From Streptomyces sp. NBC_01335 (GTDB lineage: Bacteria > Actinomycetota > Actinomycetes > Streptomycetales > Streptomycetaceae): 64,000 nt of DNA. Position numbers and translations under genes: made by a program. Under the pieces are notes generated by a model that saw only the letters and a list, made by a program, of their open reading frames with translations, was not told the origin of the DNA and searched no databases. Position 1 is the first letter of the stretch, and the number at the start of each line of letters is the position of its first letter. The stretch is from contig NZ_CP108370.1 in NCBI RefSeq assembly GCF_035953295.1, forward strand, positions 5,423,001 through 5,487,000, read 5' to 3'. Below are positions 43,345 to 52,221 of the stretch, piece by piece.

Positions 43345-43370
43345 AGAATACGGACCAGCCGGTTTCTTGA
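43345..43370. promoter_or_regulatory. Autoregulatory element (ARE) of the butyrolactone receptor
   Basis: The 26-bp segment begins AGAATACGGACC and ends CCGGTTTCTTGA. As I recall published AREs of BarA/FarA-type receptors (AGATACATACC-N-ACCGGTTC), it aligns over the full length. It lies 56 bp upstream of the receptor ATG, in the divergent region, so the receptor probably represses itself through it. Confidence 0.75.
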
Positions 43371-43425
43371 GGGGAACGTGCCGGAGACACTGAGCCCCGT
43401 CAGGCGCATCGTCAGGAGATCTCGA

Positions 43426-44133
43426 ATGGCACGGCAGGAGCGCGCGATCAGGACGCGCAACGCAGTACTGACAGCCGCCGCAGCGGTCTTCGCCGAGCGC
43501 GGCTACGAGGCCGCGACGATCCAGGAGATTCTGGAGCGGGCCGCGGTGACCAAGGGCGCGCTGTACTTCCACTTCCCCTCCAAGGAGGACCTGGCGCGAG
43601 GCGTTCTGGATCATGCGGTGACCGAGCCGCCCCCCGAACAACCTCTGAAGATGCAGTCGTTCGTCGACATGGGGCTGATCCTCGCGCACCGGCTGCCGAG
43701 AGAGCCACTGTTGCGGGGTGCCGCGCGCATTGCAGCCGATCAGAGCAACCAGCGCTTCTTCGGCAAGCCGTGGCACGACTGGGTGCAGTTGACCAGCCAG
43801 CAGATCACCGCAGCTCAGGGGCAGGGTGAGGTACTTCCGCACGTCGATCCCGAGCGGACCGCCCAGACGATGGTCGGCTCCTTCACCGGCATCCAGCTGA
43901 TGTCGCAGGCGGCCACCGAGATGGCCGATTTCGAGGAGCGCATCTCTCTTCTGTACGACCTGGTGCTGCCCAGCATCGCGGTGCCCGGCGTCCTCGGACG
44001 GCTGGACACCTCGCCCGAGCGCGGCGCCCGCGCCTTCGCGGAGGCCCGCGCGTCGGCCGAGGGCCACGACCCCGCGGATTCCGGACAGCCGGACGCCTTC
44101 GACGCGAGCCGGCCGGTGGCCCGGACGGCCTGA
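43426..44133 (+). CDS. TetR-type gamma-butyrolactone receptor (ArpA/ScbR family)
   Basis: A 235-aa TetR-family receptor. The DNA-binding part MARQERAIRTRNAVLTAAAAVFAERGYEAATIQEILERAAVTKGALYFHFPSKEDLA matches ArpA-like receptors. Ligand-domain landmarks include RGAARIAADQSNQRFFGKPWHDW, with the conserved Trp expected in the ligand pocket (ArpA Trp119 region). ATG with AGGAGA upstream. Codon use is less GC3-biased than neighbours, hinting at horizontal acquisition. Divergent from afsA-like gene, as in scbA/scbR and afsA homologues elsewhere. Confidence 0.95.
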   Translation: MARQERAIRTRNAVLTAAAAVFAERGYEAATIQEILERAAVTKGALYFHFPSKEDLARGVLDHAVTEPPPEQPLKMQSFVDMGLILAHRLPREPLLRGAARIAADQSNQRFFGKPWHDWVQLTSQQITAAQGQGEVLPHVDPERTAQTMVGSFTGIQLMSQAATEMADFEERISLLYDLVLPSIAVPGVLGRLDTSPERGARAFAEARASAEGHDPADSGQPDAFDASRPVARTA

Positions 44134-44246
44134 CCCCGGCGCCCTCCTGCCCGTACGCCCGGGGTTCGTCCGGCACGTCCCGGGTACCCGGAGTGGCGGC
44201 ACACCCGCGCCCCGGCAACCATGGGCAGGTCGAACGGAGAACGCAG

Positions 44247-44507
44247 ATGACCGACCGCAGGCCAGAAGGACCCGCGTACACCGGCGCCTCGGGAAGCCCG
44301 CCGCCCGTCCCCGCCGACATGCCCGACCAGCAGGTGCAGGAGGGCGAGGACGCCCTTGACGTCCCCCCGCCGCCGTGGGCGGACCAGTACCGGGACGACG
44401 CCGGCGCCGACGGGGCCGACCCCGACGAGGCCGGTGCGGGTGCCCGTGCCGCCCGCAACGCGGGCGTCCACCCGGACCAGCCGACCCCGGACGAGTCGAC
44501 GGGCTGA
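44247..44507 (+). CDS. Small acidic hypothetical protein
   Basis: An 86-aa protein, acidic and disordered-looking, rich in Pro, Asp and Ala (MTDRRPEGPAYTGASGSPPP, EDALDVPPPPWADQYRDD). ATG with ACGGAGA upstream. A similar small acidic protein is conserved upstream of this tRNA in streptomycetes as far as I recall. No function can be assigned. Confidence 0.65.
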   Translation: MTDRRPEGPAYTGASGSPPPVPADMPDQQVQEGEDALDVPPPPWADQYRDDAGADGADPDEAGAGARAARNAGVHPDQPTPDESTG

Positions 44508-44598
44508 GAAGCCCGCGTCCGCCGGCGGCAGCGCGGGCGGGCCGGCGGCCCTGACGGCAGCTACCGGAAAACGAGACGCGACGAGGGGGCAACGAGAA

Positions 44599-44632
44599 AG
44601 GGTCCGATCGGCGTTTCCGCTGATCGGACCCT
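44599..44632 (-). terminator. Terminator of tRNA-Arg
   Basis: Read on the minus strand, AGGGTCCGATC pairs with GATCGGACCCT around an inner GCG-GAAA-CGC stem-loop, followed by TTTCTC. It lies 12 bp after the tRNA 3' end. Confidence 0.85.
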
Positions 44633-44643
44633 CTGTCCGGAAG

Positions 44644-44715
44644 TGCCCCCGGCAGGATTCGAACCTGCGCACCCGGCTCCGGAGGCCGATGCTCTATCCC
44701 CTGAGCTACGGGGGC
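44644..44715 (-). tRNA. tRNA-Arg (anticodon CCG)
   Basis: The cloverleaf is complete on the minus strand: acceptor GCCCCCG/CGGGGGC, D arm GCTCAGGGGATAGAGC, anticodon stem TCGGC/GCCGG with loop CTCCGGA (anticodon CCG, reading CGG), T arm GCAGGTTCGAATCCTGC. The 3' CCA is not encoded, as usual in Streptomyces. No integrase is next to it. Confidence 0.97.
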
Positions 44716-44896
44716 GTATCGCGGTGTTGCTCTGCGACGGGTGAAACACTACCAGCTCCGGAGGGGTGTCCGTGAACGGGTATTTCCGCGGTGCTGGGCG
44801 ATTCGCGTGGGCGGGGGAACGGGGCCGGCGCGGCCCCCGGGGGCGGAAGTGGGCAAAACCCGGACGCAGCCCCTGGGGCGCACCTACTCTCGAAAC

Positions 44897-45331
44897 GTGT
44901 CAGGGGCGTACGGCCGCGTGCTTGTTGTGGACGACAACAAGGTCATCCGGCATCTGATCAGGGTCAACCTTGAGCTTGAGGGCTTCGAGGTCGTGACCGC
45001 GGCCGACGGTGTCGAGTGCCTGGACGTCGTGCACCGCGTGCGGCCCGACGTGATCACCCTCGACGTCATGATGCCCCGGCTCGACGGCCCCCGGACCGCC
45101 GCACGGCTCCGCGAGGACCCCCGTACCAGCGCCATTCCGGTCGCGATCATCAGCGCCTGCACCCCGCACGAGACGGATCGGGGCGTCGCCGCCGGGGTGG
45201 AGGCGTTCCTGGCGAAGCCGTTCGAGCCCAGTGAGCTGGTGCGGCTGGTGCGCCGCCTCGCCCTCCCGGAGCCGCCCTCCGCGGCGGAGGGCGGCTCCGG
45301 CGCCGGCCGGGCGGGCAGCGCCGCGCGCTGA
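44897..45331 (+). CDS. Stand-alone response-regulator receiver
   Basis: A 144-aa CheY-like receiver without output domain. Acidic pocket VVDDN (about 10-14), phosphoacceptor Asp in ITLDVMMPRLDG (about 55), Thr/Ser switch in IISACT, and Lys in LAKPFEP are all present. GTG at 44897 lies 7 bp after TACTCT (44885-44890), a likely -10 box, so the mRNA may be leaderless. A perfect 35-nt palindrome lies in the last codons (45266-45300). Kinase partner unknown. Confidence 0.92.
   Translation: MSGAYGRVLVVDDNKVIRHLIRVNLELEGFEVVTAADGVECLDVVHRVRPDVITLDVMMPRLDGPRTAARLREDPRTSAIPVAIISACTPHETDRGVAAGVEAFLAKPFEPSELVRLVRRLALPEPPSAAEGGSGAGRAGSAAR
45266..45300 (+). repeat. 35-nt perfect palindrome in receiver gene 3' end
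   Basis: CCGGAGCCGCCCTCCGC, a central G, then its exact complement. It sits inside the coding sequence (encoding PEPPSAAEGGSG) 30 bp before the stop and could act as an mRNA 3' hairpin or terminator. Confidence 0.8.
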
Positions 45332-45427
45332 GTACCCGCGCTCATCCCGCCCCGGCGGCCCCGGCTGCTGCCCGTATGGCGAAACGCGGTCGCGGAAGGC
45401 CCCCCTTCCTCCCCTAGGCTGGTCCCC

Positions 45428-46609
45428 GTGACCCCCGCCGACCTCTCCAGGACCGTGCTGCACGCCGTGCGCCGCGCGGTGGACGAGGACGCCCTGCGCG
45501 TGGCCGTGCCCGCGCGCGTACGGGTGGAGCGGACGCGCCCCGGCGGCAGCGGGGACTACGCCTGCGCCGTCGCGCTGCAGCTCGCCCGTCCGGCGGCGCT
45601 GCCCGCGCACGAGGTCGCCCGCATCCTCAAGGACCGCATCGCGGCCGAGCCCGGGATCGGGCGGGTCGAGATCACCGGGCCCGGGTTCCTCAACCTCACG
45701 CTCGACGCCTCCGCCGACGGAGCCGCCCGGGTCGCCCTCGTGCGCGAGGTGGCGGCGCGCGGCGCGGCGTACGGCCACGGGACGGCGCTGAGCGGCCGGG
45801 CGCCCCTGCTGCCGTACGCGGCCGAGGTCCGGGCCGCCGTCACCGCCGACGCCGTCGCCGCGCTGCTGCGGTCCCAGGGCGCCGCCCCGCGCACGGTCCC
45901 GACCGGACCGGCCGACCCGGCGTGGAGCGGCCTCGGGGTCGCCGCCGGTACGGAGGCCGGTACGGGCTCCGGGGCCGAAGCCGGGGCGGCCGGAACGATG
46001 CGGCCCGTGCCCGCCGGGGTGCCCGCCGCCGACCTCCTCGTACGCCTCGGGTCCGACGCCGCCCGCTGGGGGCTGCTGCGGGCCGCCGGACACGACCGGG
46101 CCGCGCTCGACGACGGGCTGCTCGTCCAGACCGCCGCCAACCCGCTCTTCCTGGTCCGCTACGCCCACTCCCGCGCCCACGCCGTCACCCGGGCCGCCCG
46201 CGCCCTCGGCCTCCGGGCCACCCCGGACGCGTACGACGACGGCGCCCGGGACGACGCGGCCCGGGACCACGGCGCCCCGGACCACACCGCCACGCGGCAC
46301 CCGGCCGCCCCGGACCACGGCGCCCCCTTCGGCGAGCCCGCCGCCCTCGCGCTGGCCGCCCTCCTCGCCGACCACCCGGCGGTCCTGCTCGCCGCCGCCC
46401 GGCACCGCGCGCCCGACCGGCTCGCCCGCCACCTCGAAGCCGTCGCGCACGCCTTCTTCGACTTCCACGACGCCTGCCCCCCGCTCCCCGCCGGCGACGA
46501 GAAACCCTCGGCCGCCCACCGCTCCCGGCCGGCCCTCGCCGAAGCCACCGGGACGGTGCTGGCCGGCGGCCTGTCCCTGCTCGGTATCAGTGCGCCCGAA
46601 CACCTTTGA
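45428..46609 (+). CDS. nrtL: ArgS-related anticodon-binding protein NrtL
   Basis: A 393-aa protein that resembles arginyl-tRNA synthetase without its catalytic core. The N-terminal part (about 1-95, with IEITGPGFLNLTLD) matches the ArgS Add-1 domain that contacts the tRNA D-loop. The C-terminal part (PLFLVRYAHSRAHAVTRAA, LARHLEAVAHAFFDFHDACP, ATGTVLAGGLSLLGISAPEHL) matches the DALR anticodon-binding domain. HIGH and KMSKS motifs are missing. GTG start. It lies 22 bp before lysA and is likely cotranscribed with it. Its role, perhaps in regulation by tRNA-Arg, is not established. Confidence 0.88.
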   Translation: MTPADLSRTVLHAVRRAVDEDALRVAVPARVRVERTRPGGSGDYACAVALQLARPAALPAHEVARILKDRIAAEPGIGRVEITGPGFLNLTLDASADGAARVALVREVAARGAAYGHGTALSGRAPLLPYAAEVRAAVTADAVAALLRSQGAAPRTVPTGPADPAWSGLGVAAGTEAGTGSGAEAGAAGTMRPVPAGVPAADLLVRLGSDAARWGLLRAAGHDRAALDDGLLVQTAANPLFLVRYAHSRAHAVTRAARALGLRATPDAYDDGARDDAARDHGAPDHTATRHPAAPDHGAPFGEPAALALAALLADHPAVLLAAARHRAPDRLARHLEAVAHAFFDFHDACPPLPAGDEKPSAAHRSRPALAEATGTVLAGGLSLLGISAPEHL

Positions 46610-46630
46610 GAGACCCGAGAGAGCAATACG

Positions 46631-48022
46631 ATGAGCCGTTCCGCCCACCCCGCCGGACCCCGTCACGCCGACGTCGTCCCCGAGGGCCACTACGCCGCCC
46701 CGCCCGCCGACCTGAACCTCCTCGACGAGAAGGTCTGGTCGCGCACCGTCACCCGTGACGCGGACGGCGCCCTCACCGTCGGCGGCATCGGAGTCGCCCG
46801 GCTCGCCGAGGAGTTCGGCACCCCGGCGTACTTCCTCGACGAGGCCGACTTCCGGGCCCGCTGCCGCGCCTGGTCCGACGCCTTCGGGCCCGGCGCCGAC
46901 GTCTACTACGCGGGCAAGGCGTTCCTCTCCCGCGCCGTCGTGCGCTGGCTCCGCGAGGAGGGGCTCAACCTCGACGTCTGCTCCGGCGGCGAGCTGACCA
47001 CCGCGCTCGACGCCGGGATGCCCGCCGAGCGCATCGCCTTCCACGGCAACAACAAGACGGTCGCCGAGATCGAGCGGGCCGTGGAGGCCGGTGTCGGCCG
47101 GATCGTCCTCGACTCCTTCCAGGAGATCGTCCGCGTCGCCCACGTCGCCCAGCGGCTCGGCAAGCGCCAGCAGGTGCAGATCCGGGTCACCGTGGGCGTG
47201 GAGGCACACACCCACGAGTTCATCGCCACCGCGCACGAGGACCAGAAGTTCGGCATCGCGCTCGCCGGCGGCCTGGCCGCCGAGGCGGTCCGCCGCGCCC
47301 TCACCCTGGACGGCCTGGAGCTCACCGGCATCCACTCGCACATCGGCTCGCAGATCTTCGACATGGCCGGTTTCGAGGTCTCCGCCCGCCGCGTGGTCCA
47401 GCTCCTCGCCGAGGTGCGCGACGAGCACGGCGTCGAGCTCGCGGAGATCGACCTCGGCGGCGGCCTGGGCATCGCCTACACCTCCGACGACGACCCGCGC
47501 GAGCCGCACGAGATCGCCAAGGCGCTCGGCGACATCGTCACCCGCGAGTGCGAGGCGTCCGGCCTCGCCACCCCCCGGATCTCCGTCGAGCCGGGCCGCG
47601 CCATCGTCGGCCCTACCGCCTTCACCCTGTACGAGGTCGGCACCATCAAGCCGCTCGAAGGGCTCCGTACGTACGTCAGCGTCGACGGCGGGATGTCCGA
47701 CAACATCCGCACCGCCCTCTACGACGCCGAGTACAGCGTCGCGCTCGTCTCGCGCAGCTCGGACGCCGAACCGATGCTGGTCCGGGTCGTCGGCAAGCAC
47801 TGCGAGAGCGGTGACATCGTGGTGAAGGACGCGTTCCTTCCCGCCGACCTCGCGCCGGGCGACCTGATCGCCGTACCGGCCACCGGGGCGTACTGCCGCT
47901 CGATGGCGAGCAACTACAACCACGCGCTCCGCCCGCCCGTCGTCGCCGTGCGCGACGGAGAGGCGCGCGTCATCGTCAGGCGCGAGACGGAGGAAGATCT
48001 CCTGCGTCTCGATGTCGGCTGA
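46631..48022 (+). CDS. lysA: Diaminopimelate decarboxylase
   Basis: A 463-aa PLP fold-type III enzyme that makes lysine from meso-DAP. PLP lysine K96 is in [18 protein letters not shown], the glycine-rich IDLGGGLGI and EPGRAIVG bind PLP phosphate; [10 protein letters not shown] supplies the active-site Cys from the other subunit. Length is typical of actinobacteria. ATG 22 bp after nrtL. In Streptomyces LysA also controls the DAP pool for the LL-DAP cell wall. Confidence 0.97.
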   Translation: MSRSAHPAGPRHADVVPEGHYAAPPADLNLLDEKVWSRTVTRDADGALTVGGIGVARLAEEFGTPAYFLDEADFRARCRAWSDAFGPGADVYYAGKAFLSRAVVRWLREEGLNLDVCSGGELTTALDAGMPAERIAFHGNNKTVAEIERAVEAGVGRIVLDSFQEIVRVAHVAQRLGKRQQVQIRVTVGVEAHTHEFIATAHEDQKFGIALAGGLAAEAVRRALTLDGLELTGIHSHIGSQIFDMAGFEVSARRVVQLLAEVRDEHGVELAEIDLGGGLGIAYTSDDDPREPHEIAKALGDIVTRECEASGLATPRISVEPGRAIVGPTAFTLYEVGTIKPLEGLRTYVSVDGGMSDNIRTALYDAEYSVALVSRSSDAEPMLVRVVGKHCESGDIVVKDAFLPADLAPGDLIAVPATGAYCRSMASNYNHALRPPVVAVRDGEARVIVRRETEEDLLRLDVG

Positions 48023-48033
48023 TGAAATAGATG

Positions 48034-48081
48034 TCTCAGAATCCGGACGGGTGACAGAATCGCCCGTCCGGTGAGTGAGAC
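48034..48081 (+). promoter_or_regulatory. Nested hairpin between lysA and hom
   Basis: GTCTCA (48034-48039) pairs with TGAGAC (48076-48081), and inside it CCGGACGGG (48043-48051) pairs with CCCGTCCGG (48063-48071). It could be the lysA terminator or an attenuator in the hom leader. No U-tract. Confidence 0.6.
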
Positions 48082-48117
48082 TGTTCCATACATCGGATGT
48101 AGGAGAAACGAGGTCGG

Positions 48118-49419
48118 ATGATGCGTACGCGTCCGCTGAAGGTGGCGCTGCTGGGCTGTGGTGTGGTCGGCTCAGAGGTGGCGCGCATCATGACGACGCA
48201 CGCCGACGACCTCGCCGCGCGCATCGGCGCGCCGGTCGAGCTCGCCGGCGTCGCCGTCCGCCGCCCGTCGAAGGTCCGCGAGGGCATCGACCCCGCGCTC
48301 ATCACCACCGACGCCACGGCCCTGGTCAAGCGCGGCGACATCGACGTGGTCATCGAGGTCATCGGCGGCATCGAGCCCGCCCGCACCCTCATCACCACCG
48401 CCTTCGAGCACGGCGCGAGCGTCGTCTCCGCCAACAAGGCGCTCCTGGCCGAGGACGGCTCGGCCCTGCACGCCGCCGCCGGGGAGCACGGCCGCGACCT
48501 CTACTACGAGGCCGCCGTCGCCGGGGCCATCCCGCTGGTCCGCCCGCTGCGCGAGTCCCTCGCCGGCGACAAGGTCAACCGGGTGCTCGGCATCGTCAAC
48601 GGCACGACCAACTTCATCCTCGACAAGATGGACACCAGCGGCGCCGGCTACTCCGAGGCGCTCGACGAGGCCACCGCCCTCGGGTACGCCGAAGCCGACC
48701 CGACCGCCGACGTCGAGGGCTTCGACGCCGCCGCGAAGGCCGCGATCCTCGCCGGGATCGCCTTCCACACCCGGGTGCGGATCGGCGAGGTGCACCGCGA
48801 GGGCATCACCGAGGTCACCGCCGCCGACATCGCCTCCGCCCGCCGCATGGGCTGCACCGTCAAGCTCCTCGCCATCTGCGAGCGGGCCGCGGACGGGCAG
48901 TCGGTCACCGCGCGCGTCCACCCCGCGATGATCCCGCTCAGCCACCCGCTGGCCTCCGTCCGCGAGGCGTACAACGCCGTCTTCGTCGAGGCCGAGGCGG
49001 CCGGGCAGCTGATGTTCTACGGCCCCGGCGCCGGCGGTTCGCCGACCGCCTCCGCGGTCCTCGGCGACCTCGTGGCCGTCTGCCGGAACAAGCTCAACGG
49101 GGCCACCGGCCCCGGCGAGTCGGCCTACACGCGCCTGCCCGTCAGCCCGATGGGCGAGGTCGTGACGCGCTACCACATCAGCCTCGACGTCGCCGACAAA
49201 CCGGGCGTTCTCGCCCAGGTCGCCACGGTCTTCGCCGAGCAGGGTGTGTCGATCGATACCGTTCGTCAGCAAGGCCGTCAGGACTCGAGCGGCGAGGCTT
49301 CTCTCGTCGTCGTCACCCACCGCGCGCCCGACGCCGCCCTCTCGGCGACCGTCGAAGCGCTGCGCAAGCTCGACACCGTGCGCGGTGTCGCCAGCATCAT
49401 GCGTGTTGAAGGGGAGTAA
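48118..49419 (+). CDS. hom: Homoserine dehydrogenase
   Basis: A 433-aa NAD(P)H-dependent enzyme reducing aspartate semialdehyde to homoserine. The Rossmann motif is GCGVVGSEVA (about 11-20); the catalytic region contains NGTTNFILDKM and LGYAEADPTADVEGFDAAAK. The C-terminal ACT domain (about 350-430: HISLDVADKPGVLAQVATVFAEQGVSIDTVRQQG) suggests feedback by threonine. Two adjacent ATGs; the first (48118) is given. Followed after 6 bp by thrC, so translationally close. Confidence 0.97.
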   Translation: MMRTRPLKVALLGCGVVGSEVARIMTTHADDLAARIGAPVELAGVAVRRPSKVREGIDPALITTDATALVKRGDIDVVIEVIGGIEPARTLITTAFEHGASVVSANKALLAEDGSALHAAAGEHGRDLYYEAAVAGAIPLVRPLRESLAGDKVNRVLGIVNGTTNFILDKMDTSGAGYSEALDEATALGYAEADPTADVEGFDAAAKAAILAGIAFHTRVRIGEVHREGITEVTAADIASARRMGCTVKLLAICERAADGQSVTARVHPAMIPLSHPLASVREAYNAVFVEAEAAGQLMFYGPGAGGSPTASAVLGDLVAVCRNKLNGATGPGESAYTRLPVSPMGEVVTRYHISLDVADKPGVLAQVATVFAEQGVSIDTVRQQGRQDSSGEASLVVVTHRAPDAALSATVEALRKLDTVRGVASIMRVEGE

Positions 49420-49425
49420 GGACCC

Positions 49426-50496
49426 ATGACCAGCAAGGGCACCCACCAGTGGCGCGGCATCATCGAGGAGTACCGGGACCGTCTCCCGGTCACGAGCACG
49501 ACGCCGGTCGTCTCGCTCCGTGAGGGCGGTACGCCGCTCGTCCCGGCGCAGGTCCTGTCCGAGCGCACGGGTTGCGAGGTGCACCTCAAGGTCGAGGGCG
49601 CCAACCCCACCGGTTCGTTCAAGGACCGCGGCATGACCATGGCCATCACCCGGGCCAAGGAGGAGGGTGCGCAGGCCGTCATCTGCGCCTCCACCGGCAA
49701 CACCTCCGCCTCCGCCGCCGCGTACGCGGTGCGTGCCGGAATGGTCTGCGCCGTCCTCGTACCGCGCGGCAAGATCGCGCTCGGCAAGATGGGCCAGGCG
49801 CTCGTGCACGGCGCCAAGATCCTCCAGGTCGACGGCAACTTCGACGACTGCCTGACGCTGGCCCGCTCGCTCTCCGACAACTACCCGGTGGCGCTGGTCA
49901 ATTCGGTCAACCCGGTCCGTATCGAGGGCCAGAAGACCGCCGCGTTCGAGATCGTCGACGCGCTCGGCGACGCCCCGGACATCCACGTCCTGCCGGTCGG
50001 CAACGCGGGCAACATCACGGCCTACTGGAAGGGCTACACCGAGTACGCCGGTGACGCCATGGCCACCCACCGGCCGCGCATGTGGGGCTTCCAGGCCTCC
50101 GGTTCCGCGCCCATCGTGCGCGGCGAGATCGTCAAGGACCCGGCGACGATCGCCACCGCGATCCGGATCGGCAACCCGGCCTCCTGGGACTACGCCCTGG
50201 CCGCCCGGGACGAGTCCGGCGGCTTCATCGACGAGGTGACGGACCGTCAGATCCTGTCCGCCTACCGCCTGTTGGCCGCGCAGGAGGGCGTCTTCGTGGA
50301 GCCCGCCTCGGCCGCCTCCGTCGCCGGTCTGCTCAAGGCCGCCGAAGAGGGCAAGGTCGACCCCGGCCAGCGGATCGTCTGCACCGTCACCGGCAACGGC
50401 CTCAAGGACCCCGACTGGGCCGTCGCGGGCGCACCGCAGCCCGTCACCGTCCCGGTCGACGCCGCCACCGCCGCGGAGAAGCTCGGCCTCGCCTGA
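49426..50496 (+). CDS. thrC: Threonine synthase
   Basis: A 356-aa PLP fold-type II enzyme converting phosphohomoserine to threonine. The PLP lysine is K66 in [11 protein letters not shown], with [13 protein letters not shown] and [11 protein letters not shown] (phosphate loop). The shorter actinobacterial/plant-like class. ATG with GGGGAGTAAGGA upstream, 6 bp after hom. A strong terminator follows at 50567, so thrB likely has its own promoter. Confidence 0.97.
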   Translation: MTSKGTHQWRGIIEEYRDRLPVTSTTPVVSLREGGTPLVPAQVLSERTGCEVHLKVEGANPTGSFKDRGMTMAITRAKEEGAQAVICASTGNTSASAAAYAVRAGMVCAVLVPRGKIALGKMGQALVHGAKILQVDGNFDDCLTLARSLSDNYPVALVNSVNPVRIEGQKTAAFEIVDALGDAPDIHVLPVGNAGNITAYWKGYTEYAGDAMATHRPRMWGFQASGSAPIVRGEIVKDPATIATAIRIGNPASWDYALAARDESGGFIDEVTDRQILSAYRLLAAQEGVFVEPASAASVAGLLKAAEEGKVDPGQRIVCTVTGNGLKDPDWAVAGAPQPVTVPVDAATAAEKLGLA

Positions 50497-50566
50497 GCCT
50501 CCGGGCCCAAGGGCCCCGGCGCTCCTCCCGGTTCGGCCGCGCACACCGCGCCGTTCCCGCGACACC

Positions 50567-50608
50567 ACCGCACCGCCCGGCAGGCGAAACGCCTCCGGGC
50601 GGTGCGGT
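50567..50608 (+). terminator. Strong terminator after thrC
   Basis: ACCGCACCGCCCGG-C-AGGCG-AAA-CGCCT and then the complement of the first arm give a 19-bp stem with a single bulge and a triloop. No U-tract, but thermodynamically very strong. Confidence 0.85.
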
Positions 50609-50916
50609 GCGGATCGGGCGGATCGGGCTCAACCCCCTTTTCCGGGGCGGAGAGCGCAAGGGACGCGTGCGACACGCATCGTGCGCCTCCCATGCGCCCT
50701 ATGTCGCCACAGAACCTTCCTTCGATAAGCTGTACGTGATCGGCAGCGTCGTCACACGACCCTGTCCCGGTCGCCGTGCGGTGGCCGTGGGGTCCACCAC
50801 CGGAGCACCGCCTCCCGGAAGTCGCGTTCCGGCCGACCGGACTCCCGTGTCACCACCCCGCCGCCGCAGAGTCACCCGCACGCACCGCATCCCCGCCCCA
50901 AGGAGTCCACCAGCCG
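50609..50916 (+). other. Intergenic region upstream of thrB
   Basis: 308 bp with no supported gene. An AT-rich stretch near 50712-50740 (TTCCTTCGATAAGCTGTACG) probably holds the thrB promoter, giving an mRNA leader of about 170 nt. Confidence 0.45.
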
Positions 50917-51834
50917 ATGGCCGGTCCCGCGTTCCGAGCCGCCGCCGTCAGGGTGCGCGTCCCCGCCACCAGCGCCAACCTGGGCCCGGGCTTCGACGCC
51001 CTCGGCCTGTCGCTGGGCCTCTACGACGACGTGGTCGTCCGGGTCGCCGACTCCGGCCTGCACATCGACATCGCCGGTGAGGGCGCCGACACCCTGCCCC
51101 GCGACGAGTCGCACCTGCTCGTCCGCGCCATGCGCACCGCCTTCGACCTGCTCGGCGGGCAGCCGCGCGGGCTGGAGATCGTCTGCGCCAACCGCATCCC
51201 GCACGGCCGCGGCCTCGGCTCCTCCTCCGCCGCCATCTGCGCCGGCATCGTCGCCGCCCGCGCCGTGACCACCGGCGGCGAGGCCCGCCTCGACGACGCC
51301 GCGCTGCTGGAGCTGGCCACCGAGATCGAGGGCCACCCCGACAACGTCGCCGCCTGCCTCCTCGGCGGATTCACCCTCGCGTGGATGGACGGCGGCGCGG
51401 CCCGCGCGATCCGGATGGACCCGGCCGCCCCGGTCGTGCCGGTGGTCTTCGTACCGGGCAAGCCGGTGCTCACCGAGACCGCCCGCGGACTGCTGCCCCG
51501 CCAGGTCCCGCACGTCGACGCCGCCGCCAACGCCGGCCGCGCCGCGCTGCTCGTCGAGGCGCTGACCCGGCGCCCCGAGCTGCTGCTGGCCGCCACCGAG
51601 GACCGGCTCCACCAGGAATACCGGGGCCCGGCGATGCCGGAGAGCCTCGAACTGGTGCACCGGCTGCGCGCCGACGGCGTCCCCGCCGTCATCTCCGGCG
51701 CCGGGCCCACGGTTCTCGCTCTCACGGAGGAAGGCGCCGCCGACAAGGTGGCCCGCCTCGCGGGTGAGGGATGGGCCGCGAACCGGCTCGCGCTCGACGG
51801 TCCCGGCGCGTGCGTGCTGCCGCTCGCGCCGTAA
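50917..51834 (+). CDS. thrB: Homoserine kinase
   Basis: A 305-aa GHMP-family kinase phosphorylating homoserine. Motif 1 PATSANLGPGFDALGLSL (near residue 12), motif 2 the P-loop-like PHGRGLGSSSAA (about 89-100), and motif 3 VISGAGPTVLAL near the C-terminus are complete. ATG with AAGGAG 9 bp upstream. Unlike many bacteria, a terminator and 420 bp separate it from thrC. Confidence 0.97.
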   Translation: MAGPAFRAAAVRVRVPATSANLGPGFDALGLSLGLYDDVVVRVADSGLHIDIAGEGADTLPRDESHLLVRAMRTAFDLLGGQPRGLEIVCANRIPHGRGLGSSSAAICAGIVAARAVTTGGEARLDDAALLELATEIEGHPDNVAACLLGGFTLAWMDGGAARAIRMDPAAPVVPVVFVPGKPVLTETARGLLPRQVPHVDAAANAGRAALLVEALTRRPELLLAATEDRLHQEYRGPAMPESLELVHRLRADGVPAVISGAGPTVLALTEEGAADKVARLAGEGWAANRLALDGPGACVLPLAP

Positions 51835-52221
51835 GCAGAGGGATTGCCGGTGACAGAGAGGGGGAATATTTGTTGGAGCCGGTAGTGTTAATCTCAAGTC
51901 GGCAATCGACGTCCCAGCGACGCGTTGCTTCGTGTCCCCTTCAGGGACCACCTTTCTTCCGGGAGCCTCCCCAACTGCCTGATCAGCCTGTCTGAGCAGT
52001 TTCGAGCACGCTCCGGAACCGGCACGACACCCCACGTTCGTCCATCAGTGGGCCGAGCAGGGGGAGCTCGCGTCGGACCCCGCACGTTCATCTCTCCGCC
52101 GCACCCGGCGGACCACCGCCCCGGCCCGGTCCGCGATCGAAAAGATCACCAACCGAATGCCGGACAGCACAACCGGTCGCCGAGCCAGAAGGCCGACGTC
52201 CGCTCCAGGGAAGGACCCTTC
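51835..52221 (+). other. Promoter and long leader of rho
   Basis: 387 bp. An AT-rich segment at about 51867-51897 (GGGAATATTTGTTGG, then GTGTTAATCT) looks like the promoter (TAATCT as -10). The mRNA leader would be about 320 nt, C-rich, as in genes where Rho attenuates its own synthesis. No ORF is convincing here. Confidence 0.5.

Noticed and set aside
44644..44715. tRNA-Arg as an integration site (attB) for a mobile element
   Set aside because: No integrase, no repeated tRNA 3' end seen nearby.
51925..52221. N-terminal extension of Rho by 99 residues
   Set aside because: The added sequence has no Rho homology; the GTG at 52222 has a good ribosome site.
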